Below are positions 1 to 5,626 of a DNA stretch of 7,955 nt, piece after piece. Source of the stretch: an uncultured bacterium (GTDB taxonomy: Bacteria > Actinomycetota > Actinomycetes > S36-B12); NCBI GenBank assembly GCA_903940375.1, contig CAJAKT010000003.1, forward strand, positions 1-7,955, given 5' to 3'. The notes under the pieces are model-generated. The model worked only from the letters and a program-made list of their open reading frames with translations, did no database searches and was not told where the DNA came from. Each line of letters starts with the position of its first letter. Within the stretch, counting starts at the first letter, position 1. The position numbers were made by a program, and so were the translations under genes.

Positions 1-65
1 CCGGCTGCCGCTAGCCCGGTGAGGAAGGCGCGGCGCGACGGTGTGCGTGCTTGAGGTCCGGGCAT
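1..65 (-). CDS. Start of a divergent Tat-exported protein (partial)
   Basis: An ATG at 65-63 on the minus strand opens a frame that runs to the window edge without a stop, giving 21 visible residues: MPGPQARTPSRRAFLTGLAA followed by A. SRRAFLTG fits the twin-arginine consensus (S/T-R-R-x-F-L-x), and the start of a small hydrophobic h-region follows. The product is therefore probably exported folded through the Tat system, as a lipoprotein or a secreted enzyme. An in-frame TAG at 77-75 just upstream leaves ATG 65 as the natural start. A TAGCGT -10 element (85-80) lies about 14 bases upstream, so the leader would be very short, and no clear Shine-Dalgarno is seen. The mature protein is outside the window, so its function cannot be stated. 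The gene is head to head with murT. Confidence 0.72.
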   Translation of the reverse strand, partial: MPGPQARTPSRRAFLTGLAAA

Positions 66-79
66 GGCGAAAGCCTAGG

Positions 80-89
80 ACGCTACCCT
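80..89. promoter_or_regulatory. Overlapping divergent -10 elements
   Basis: On the plus strand TACCCT (84-89) fits the actinobacterial -10 form TANNNT, and six bases separate it from the GTG at 96. On the minus strand TAGCGT (85-80) also fits and points at the divergent ATG at 65. The two hexamers share the self-complementary TA step at 84-85. No convincing -35 is seen on either strand. TTGAGG at 51-56 is too far from TACCCT (27 bases), although it lies 19 bases from a weaker TAGGAC at 76-81. The assignment comes from motif and spacing only. Confidence 0.55.
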
Positions 90-95
90 CGGCTG

Positions 96-1307
96 GTGAA
101 GCGCCCACTGACGGCACGCATGCGGCTGTCCGCGGCGAGGGTGCTAGGAGGGGCAGCTGGTGCTGCCTCACGAATGACGAGCCGTGGTCAGGGCATCGTG
201 GTGACCGGCCGCGTCATCCAGAGGATCGCGCCCGATGCGCTGGCCCAGCTCTCCGCCGGACGATCCACCGTCCTTGTCTCCGGAACGAATGGCAAGTCGA
301 CGACCACGGCGATGATCGTGGCGGCCCTGGGTGGCACCGTTGCAACGAACACCACGGGAGCGAACATGCCCGGGGGCGTGATCGAGGCGTACTCCCGCTC
401 CTCCGCCCGGGTGGCTGTCATGGAGGTGGACGAGCTGTACGTGCCCGTCATCGGCACCGCGACCGCACCGGAGGTGTTCGTCGCCCTCAATCTCAGTCGT
501 GACCAGATGGATCGAGTGCATGAGGTGGGCGCCGTTCAACGCCGTTGGGTCAGCTATCTCGAGGGCTCCGAGGCACATGTCATCGCGAATGCGACGGATC
601 CACAGGTGGTGGCGGCAGTCGGCTCGCGACCAGCGACGTGGGTGGATCCGGGCTGGCAGTGGCGGCAGGACAGCATCGTCTGCCCGCGGTGCACTGAGGT
701 CCTCACGTGGAGATCGTCTACTTGGTCATGCACCTGCGGACTCCATCAGCCGGTCGCTGACTACACCGTCGATGGTGATGTCGTGCGCCTGCCCAACGGG
801 AGGAGCGTGCGGCTGGAACTCGCCCTGCCGGGCGACGTGAATCGTGGCAATGCGGCCTTCGCACTGGCGGTGGCCGCGCGATCAGGTGTCGATGCTGACG
901 TCGCGGCCCGGCGGATATCGATGATCGATGACGTTGAGGGACGCTACGGGTCCATCGAGGTCGGCGGACGACCTGCACGCACCCTGCTCGCCAAGAACCC
1001 GGCTGGCTGGGCCAGCCTGCTGCCGATGCTGACGGCAGACGATGTGCTCATCGTGAGCATCAATGCCGACGCGGTCGACGGGCTCGACACGTCCTGGCTC
1101 TGGGATGTGCCGTTCGAGGCTCTCGCCGGACGCACGGTCGGGGCCCATGGCATCCACCGAGCCGATGTGGCCCTGCGGCTAGAGGTAGCGGGTGCGATTC
1201 CTCTTGTCGATGCGGATATCCACCGACTGGTGAAGCGCATGCCGCAGGGGCCGTGCGTTATCGCCGCCACCTACGGTTCGTTCGAGGCCCTGCGAGGTCG
1301 GCGATGA
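96..1307 (+). CDS. murT: Lipid II isoglutaminyl synthase, Mur ligase-like subunit MurT
   Basis: MurT is the ATP-using subunit of the MurT-GatD complex. On the inner face of the membrane it activates the D-glutamate alpha-carboxyl of lipid II, and ammonia from GatD converts it to D-isoglutamine. With the GTG 96 start the protein has 403 aa, normal for actinobacterial MurT. Visible parts are the Mur ligase P-loop SGTNGKST (residues 62-69), the downstream GANMPGG and MEVDE motifs, LNLSRDQMDR, a four-cysteine zinc ribbon (Cys196, Cys199, Cys212, Cys214) inserted in the central domain as is usual for MurT, and a C-terminal DUF1727 domain with LLAKNPAGW (297-305) and DGLDTSWLWD (328-337). In Staphylococcus aureus a MurT aspartate completes the GatD catalytic triad; an Asp of the last motif is a candidate here. 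GTG 96 is preferred because TACCCT lies six bases before it, suggesting a leaderless mRNA; TTG 51 (418 aa) and ATG 120 (395 aa) are alternatives. The stop overlaps the gatD start. Confidence 0.93.
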   Translation: MKRPLTARMRLSAARVLGGAAGAASRMTSRGQGIVVTGRVIQRIAPDALAQLSAGRSTVLVSGTNGKSTTTAMIVAALGGTVATNTTGANMPGGVIEAYSRSSARVAVMEVDELYVPVIGTATAPEVFVALNLSRDQMDRVHEVGAVQRRWVSYLEGSEAHVIANATDPQVVAAVGSRPATWVDPGWQWRQDSIVCPRCTEVLTWRSSTWSCTCGLHQPVADYTVDGDVVRLPNGRSVRLELALPGDVNRGNAAFALAVAARSGVDADVAARRISMIDDVEGRYGSIEVGGRPARTLLAKNPAGWASLLPMLTADDVLIVSINADAVDGLDTSWLWDVPFEALAGRTVGAHGIHRADVALRLEVAGAIPLVDADIHRLVKRMPQGPCVIAATYGSFEALRGRR

Positions 1308-2008
1308 CACTGACGATCGCGCACATCTTCCCCGCTCTACTGAGCACCTACGGCGACGCGGGCAATGTCGCCGTAGTGCGCCACCGAGCGGAGTCGCGAG
1401 GCTATGGAGTCACCACCCTGACGGTGCTGCCTGGGGAGCCGGTGCCGTCTGAGGCTGACATCTATGTGATCGGCGGCGGTGAGGACGCGCAGGAACTTCG
1501 CGCAGTGGAGCTCCTGCGCCGCGAATCCGGTCTCGCGGTGGCCGTGCGTGGTGGTGCGCCCGTGCTGGCCATCTGTGCGGGAATGCAGATCCTGGGGGAG
1601 TGGTTCACCGATGGCTCCGATATCCGAGTCCCGGGCCTTGGACTGCTCGATCTGAGAACCGAGAGGCGTTCCGCCAGAGCTGTTGGCGACGTGATCGCGG
1701 ACGCGATCGCGATTCCCGGCCTGCCGACATTGATCGGCTTCGAGAACCACCGTGGGGGCACATCCCTTGGTGCCGACGCGAGGCCTCTTGCTCAGGTGCT
1801 GCAGGGAGTGGGCAATGGCTCGGGCGAAGCGGTGGAGGGGGCCGTTCAGGGTTCGATCATCGGCACGTATCTGCACGGTCCGGTTCTCGCGCTCAACCCT
1901 GCCCTGGCCGACCATCTGCTGGCTCAGGTCGTGGGACCGCTCCCGCCGATGGATGACACGCTTGCGGAGGAGTTCAGGGCGAACCGGTTTCAGCGGGCGC
2001 AGGCGTGA
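1304..2008 (+). CDS. gatD: Lipid II isoglutaminyl synthase, glutamine amidotransferase subunit GatD
   Basis: GatD is the class I (CobB/CobQ-type) glutaminase that releases ammonia from glutamine and passes it to MurT. At 234 aa it has the expected single-domain length. It opens with IAHIFPALLSTYGDAGN, the family's usual N-terminal motif (S/N-x-YGD-x-GN). GGGEDAQE (57-64) follows, then the nucleophile elbow AICAGMQILG with Cys91, IGFENHRGGT (144-153), and GTYLHGP with His191. Cys91 and His191 match Cys94 and His189 of the S. aureus enzyme; the third triad residue comes from MurT in this family. The ATG is set by ATGA overlap with the murT stop (1304-1307) and by GAGG six bases upstream, which indicates translational coupling and a balanced 1:1 complex. 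The last 35 bases overlap the end of the minus-strand YdcF-like gene. A longer frame opening at GTG 1253 lies inside murT and is not needed. Confidence 0.95.
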   Translation: MTLTIAHIFPALLSTYGDAGNVAVVRHRAESRGYGVTTLTVLPGEPVPSEADIYVIGGGEDAQELRAVELLRRESGLAVAVRGGAPVLAICAGMQILGEWFTDGSDIRVPGLGLLDLRTERRSARAVGDVIADAIAIPGLPTLIGFENHRGGTSLGADARPLAQVLQGVGNGSGEAVEGAVQGSIIGTYLHGPVLALNPALADHLLAQVVGPLPPMDDTLAEEFRANRFQRAQA

Positions 2009-2708
2009 TGTCCTCGGCCCGACCCGCCACGAGCAGGGGCAGACTGTGGCGCAGTGTTCCGGTCGTCGTCCGCAGGCGTGCCGTTAGCGATGGCGGCAGG
2101 ACGTAATAGACGGATGCGACGGCCTCGGTCAGCACGCGCGAGCGGTGCACTGCTCGGTTGAGGGTCTCGGGGCTGTCGGCAGGGCCGGAGACCACGACGT
2201 CGATGCCGGCCCGGCGGGCCTCATCGCGAATCCGCCGCGCGTGGTAGGGAGTCGAGACGGCAATCCACGGTCCCAGTGACGCCTCGGTGCTGAGCCGTGC
2301 CATCGTCGCGATCGTCTGTCGGGTGTTGCCTCCTGGCCGGCCTTCGCGAACCGCCTCGGCTGGCAGCCCGGCTGCCAGGAGATAGGCAGCCATGTCGGCG
2401 ACCTCGTCGAGCTCTCCCGAGATTCCGCCACTGACAAGGACGACGTCCACAACCCCAGCGCGCCACAGGCTGACGGCATGGGTGAGTCGGGAAGCCAGTT
2501 CGCGGCTGGGTCCCGTTGGCAGGGTCTCGGCCCCGAAGACGGCCATCGCGTAGCGCTGCCCGGGAACCGGCGTGAGGACCACGGGCCGGATGGCGTCACG
2601 CTCGGCGAGCACCACCCGCCCTACGAGGACCGCAGCGGCCGCCGCAGCACTGGCGGCTGCACCGGCAACCAGGATCCCCATCGCTGCAGCCGCTGACCGC
2701 GTGCGCAT
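1974..2708 (-). CDS. Membrane-anchored YdcF/ElyC/SanA-like (DUF218) protein
   Basis: The 244-aa product has a short basic N-terminus (MRTRS), one hydrophobic Ala/Val-rich segment (about residues 6-34) and then a DUF218 domain. That domain shows the family layout: a beta strand AMAVFGAE (54-61), the arginine/alanine helix SRLTHAVSLWRAG (73-85), strand and turn VVLVSGG (89-95), an E/D-rich helix DEVADMAAYLLAAGLP (101-116), GGNTRQT (126-132), IAVSTPYHARRI (149-160) and ARRAGIDVVV (164-173). The second Asn of the common NTxxN motif is replaced. Known relatives such as ElyC and SanA affect the cell envelope or lipid-carrier-linked peptidoglycan steps, but the reaction is unsettled for most members. 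The domain is probably outside the membrane. The ATG at 2708 is preferred because GGGG (2719-2716) sits seven bases upstream and overlaps the hydrolase TAG stop. It is the last gene of the minus-strand run, and its end lies inside gatD. The link to peptide export is inferred from position only. Confidence 0.83.
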   Translation of the reverse strand: MRTRSAAAAMGILVAGAAASAAAAAAVLVGRVVLAERDAIRPVVLTPVPGQRYAMAVFGAETLPTGPSRELASRLTHAVSLWRAGVVDVVLVSGGISGELDEVADMAAYLLAAGLPAEAVREGRPGGNTRQTIATMARLSTEASLGPWIAVSTPYHARRIRDEARRAGIDVVVSGPADSPETLNRAVHRSRVLTEAVASVYYVLPPSLTARLRTTTGTLRHSLPLLVAGRAEDITPAPAETGSP

Positions 2709-2718
2709 CGTGATGCCC

Positions 2719-3465
2719 CTACTCCCCGTCGACCGAAACCGTGGACTGTGTTGACAGGCCCCAGGCGGTGAGGACCTCACGCGTACAGATCCCCATGGCG
2801 TATGCCGTGACCAGTGTGTCGTGCTGATTGTCGGTGAGGAAGGCGATCTCCGCCACGCCGGCATCACATTCGATGATCGCGACATCGTGCGCGAGTCCGG
2901 TGAGTGACCCGGTCTTATGGGCAATGATCACATCTGCCGCGTTGGCTCCCAGTGGAATGCGGGAATTGCGAATGGAATGCCGCAGAGCATGTGCCGTGAT
3001 GGGGAAGCGATCCTGATCCGCGGCAGCACGCAGGAGGTCGAGTGCTGATCGACAGGTCGTGGTGCCAACGAGCGCCGAGTCAGGATCGTGGTCCGGGCTG
3101 ACGAGCTTGCTGAGCCAACGTGCGCAGGTGTTGTCACTTGCCCCGATCATGAGTGCCAGTGCATCACTCAACCGCAGAATCGTGCGCGGGTCCAGTAAGT
3201 CGAGTACCGAGTGATCTTCCGGGCGCGCACGTAGCTCCAGCACGGAGATCTCGGTGTCCTGGTCGATGCAGCCATCACGTATCCCGTCCTCCACCGCGAC
3301 GGCGATGCCGAGCTTGAGCAGGCTGGCTGCGCGATAGGGACGCTCGACGTCAACACCGCCCTCCCATTCGCCGCCCGCTGTGCGAATGCGAATGAGTGCA
3401 GATCGTCCCGGCGCAGCGTATGCATCGAGCGCAGCACGGGCTGCCTGTGGTGCGGAGCGCGGCAA
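2719..3465 (-). CDS. Class A beta-lactamase-fold serine hydrolase, no signal peptide, no omega loop
   Basis: The 248-aa product carries the three signature motifs of the serine beta-lactamase/D,D-peptidase fold in order: SLLK (Ser48 nucleophile, Lys51), SDN (110-112) and KTG (184-186), followed by SLTGLAHDVAII, as in the Beta-lactamase2 family. Only 71 residues separate SDN from KTG, against about 101 in TEM-1. No ExxLN omega-loop motif is seen, so the deacylating Glu166 is apparently missing and hydrolysis of beta-lactams should be poor. The N-terminus (MPRSAPQAARAALDAYAAPG) is not a signal peptide, so the enzyme looks cytoplasmic unless exported another way. The chosen start is TTG 3465: AGGAG (3477-3473) lies seven bases upstream, and the codon begins one base after the ABC gene stop. 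A longer frame opening at 3561 runs inside the ABC gene and adds no signal peptide either. Possible roles are a peptidase or esterase acting on an exported peptide, or a penicillin-recognising envelope protein; the substrate is unknown. Confidence 0.85.
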   Translation of the reverse strand: MPRSAPQAARAALDAYAAPGRSALIRIRTAGGEWEGGVDVERPYRAASLLKLGIAVAVEDGIRDGCIDQDTEISVLELRARPEDHSVLDLLDPRTILRLSDALALMIGASDNTCARWLSKLVSPDHDPDSALVGTTTCRSALDLLRAAADQDRFPITAHALRHSIRNSRIPLGANAADVIIAHKTGSLTGLAHDVAIIECDAGVAEIAFLTDNQHDTLVTAYAMGICTREVLTAWGLSTQSTVSVDGE

Positions 3466-3466
3466 C

Positions 3467-5626
3467 TCAGATCTCCTGCCGTCTGGCGAGTTGGGCAAAC
3501 ATGCCTCCCGTGGCAAGGAGTTCGTCCGGAGTGCCGGACTCTGCGATCGTCCCGCCAGCAATGACCAGCACGCGATCCGCCTGGCGAACCGTGGACAGCC
3601 GGTGCGCGATCACGAACCGTGTCGCCGCCGACTCGGTGATGGTGCGCATCACGATCGACTGCGTGATGTTGTCGAGGGCGCTCGTGGCCTCGTCAAGGAG
3701 CAGGATCGCCGGATCGCCGGCGAGAGCCGCAGCCAGCATCAGCCGCTGACGCTGCCCGCCACTGAGTTCGGCGCCGCCAGCGCCCACCGGGGTGTCGAGT
3801 CCGAGCGGCATGGCCGCCACATCGTCCGTGAGTCCTGCGCGGGTCAGCAGCAGGTCAAGCTCGGCGTCGGTGAGCAACCGCGGCCCACAGATGCTCTCCC
3901 TGATCGTTGTGCCCAAGGGGTGCGCTCCCTGGAGAACGGCTCCCATCTGCCGTCGCACCGTCGTCGGATCGACTCGAGACAGGTCGTTGCCGCCGAAACT
4001 CACCGTCCCCGCCCACGGGTCCTCAAAGCCGAGTATGAGGCGCAGCAAGGTTGACTTGCCGCTGCCGGATGGGCCGACGACCGCGACGAACTCGCCGGGG
4101 GAGACGTCGAACGACATCCCGGTGAACAGCGGTGGTCGGTCGGAGCGGTAGCCGAACTGCACGTCGTGCAGGGAGACCGCCCCATCGAGGAGCCCGGACT
4201 GGGAGCTTGCGTGCTCGCGCTCCGTCGGGCTCGTGAGGATGGGCTCGAGCCGTGCGAGTTGGGGACCGTACTCGGACAGGGTCAGCAGGTTGGCGCTGAG
4301 GGCCAGCGTGGCGATGGTGACCTGGGCTACCGCTGCATACATGGCCAGGAACAGGCCCGGCGCGGCCGGATCGCCGGGAGTGAGGCCGGCGACCGGCACG
4401 ACGGCAACGGCAACGACGAAGGCCGTGAGGACCGCTGTCGGGGCAACTCTCTCGATCGTCCAGCTCAGCGAGATCGCCCGGAGGCGAGCACGCATGGCGC
4501 GTGAGCTGGCACTCTGCTCTCGGGCCCATCTGGCCAGAGCACGATCCTCGGCCCCTGTCACGCGCCAGGAGACGATGTTCTCCAGGAGTGACAGCAGGAA
4601 GGCGTCGGTCTGGCTCCGGTACTCGAGCAGCGGCGTGAGCAGCGAACGGGCTCGCATCTGAATCACGACGGACGAGGCCAGGACGGCGAGTACGACACCG
4701 GCGGTGATGAACCCGATGGCGGCTCCGGCCGCGAACAGGTAGCCGATGCTGACGAGTCCGAAAACCGATGCGGCCAGAATCGAGACCACCGCATCCTCGA
4801 CTGCGGCGCGTGCACGGTCGACGGCGAGGGCTCGATTCGCGACATCACCCACGGTCCGGGCTCGGAAGAACCCGGCCTTCAGGCGCAGCAGTCGGCTGAC
4901 AACACCAGCAGACAGGGCGATGTCCATCCGGTCGCGGATGCTGACGACGACGTACCCGCGCTGCAACGCCAGGAGTGCCAGGGCCGTGCTGGCGAGACCG
5001 AAGGCAACCAGGAGCGCAACTGCCAGATCAGGCCTACCCAGAGGGAGAGCCACTTCGAACACTGCGGCTGTGGTGACCGGCAGGAGCAGGGCCCCGATGC
5101 CCGTGATGGCAGCGAGAAGCACGAACGCCCACAGGTCGCGGCGCTGCCGTCGCAGTGACCATGCGATGAGAGAGGACCACTGGCTGGTGGTCGGCAGGTC
5201 GACGGCGAAAGCCAGGGCATCAGGGGCAACCGACGCGGCCCGATGCTTCGTGAGTCGTCCGCTTACTCGGGTGCCGGCGTCGACCATCACTACGCGAGGC
5301 TCACCGGCGACGACCAGGGCTGGGCCCGCGTCATTGCGCACCAGGAGCGGTACCGGCACGTTCGAGAACCACCGTCCGGTAAGTCGAACCCGCCAGGCCA
5401 TCAGTCCGGATGCAGCGATCGCGGCATCGACGCTCTCCGCCGAGCCGGATGCGCTTCGAGGGAGCAACGGTTCGTGCACGGCCTCTGCGATCAGGGACAG
5501 TGCGTCGAGAATCTGGTCCGCCCGTCGAGGCGCCGAGAGGATGCCGTTTGCATCCGGCGCACTGAGCGAATCGACAGCCTCGCTGACACCTGAGGCCGGC
5601 ACGGGATCCACGCGGTTCTCAGCCAT
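3467..5626 (-). CDS. NHLM-type peptide export ABC transporter, permease/ATP-binding protein (no peptidase)
   Basis: This 719-aa protein is a fused membrane and ATPase half-transporter resembling the NHLM system ABC family without peptidase (TIGR03797 type). Residues 1-160 form a soluble family-specific N-terminal domain with WRVRLTGRWF and VPVPLLV, and contain no cysteine, so it is not a C39 peptidase. About six membrane spans follow (roughly 165-185, 200-222, 280-300, 303-325, 395-415, 425-447). Between them SWRVTGAEDRALARWA (353-368) matches the family's RVAGAExRAFAxWA motif. The ATPase domain has Walker A GPSGSGKST (518-526), Q-loop Gln566, AAMPLGLDTPVGAGGAELSG (604-623) running into signature LSGGQ (621-625), Walker B ILLLDEA (641-647) with catalytic Glu, SALDN D-loop and H-loop His675. 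The C-terminal FAQLARRQ is also typical. ATG 5626 has GGAG seven bases upstream and overlaps the preceding stop by eight bases. It probably works with the neighbouring ABC protein and the HlyD protein to export a peptide. Confidence 0.88.
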   Translation of the reverse strand: MAENRVDPVPASGVSEAVDSLSAPDANGILSAPRRADQILDALSLIAEAVHEPLLPRSASGSAESVDAAIAASGLMAWRVRLTGRWFSNVPVPLLVRNDAGPALVVAGEPRVVMVDAGTRVSGRLTKHRAASVAPDALAFAVDLPTTSQWSSLIAWSLRRQRRDLWAFVLLAAITGIGALLLPVTTAAVFEVALPLGRPDLAVALLVAFGLASTALALLALQRGYVVVSIRDRMDIALSAGVVSRLLRLKAGFFRARTVGDVANRALAVDRARAAVEDAVVSILAASVFGLVSIGYLFAAGAAIGFITAGVVLAVLASSVVIQMRARSLLTPLLEYRSQTDAFLLSLLENIVSWRVTGAEDRALARWAREQSASSRAMRARLRAISLSWTIERVAPTAVLTAFVVAVAVVPVAGLTPGDPAAPGLFLAMYAAVAQVTIATLALSANLLTLSEYGPQLARLEPILTSPTEREHASSQSGLLDGAVSLHDVQFGYRSDRPPLFTGMSFDVSPGEFVAVVGPSGSGKSTLLRLILGFEDPWAGTVSFGGNDLSRVDPTTVRRQMGAVLQGAHPLGTTIRESICGPRLLTDAELDLLLTRAGLTDDVAAMPLGLDTPVGAGGAELSGGQRQRLMLAAALAGDPAILLLDEATSALDNITQSIVMRTITESAATRFVIAHRLSTVRQADRVLVIAGGTIAESGTPDELLATGGMFAQLARRQEI
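3473..3477 (-). promoter_or_regulatory. Ribosome binding site that decides the TTG start of the serine hydrolase
   Basis: AGGAG on the minus strand lies within the last codons of the upstream ABC gene, seven bases before TTG 3465. No ATG or GTG is better placed. It supports translation of the hydrolase by ribosomes finishing the ABC gene. Confidence 0.7.

Noticed and set aside
41..502. Plus-strand open frame of 153 codons over the murT start
   Set aside because: It lies in another frame across the MurT P-loop region; its His/Arg/Gly-rich translation resembles no family.
1337..1915. Minus-strand open frame of 192 codons inside gatD
   Set aside because: It lies fully antisense to conserved GatD motifs (Cys91, His191) and has no recognisable features.
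2719..3465. A beta-lactamase resistance gene
   Set aside because: The fold motifs are present, but the omega loop with the deacylating Glu is missing and no signal peptide is seen, so naming it an antibiotic resistance enzyme is not supported.
3380..4054. Plus-strand open frame of 224 codons over the hydrolase start and the ABC ATPase domain
   Set aside because: It is antisense to conserved ATPase motifs, shows no domain or credible ribosome site, and is a high-GC shadow.
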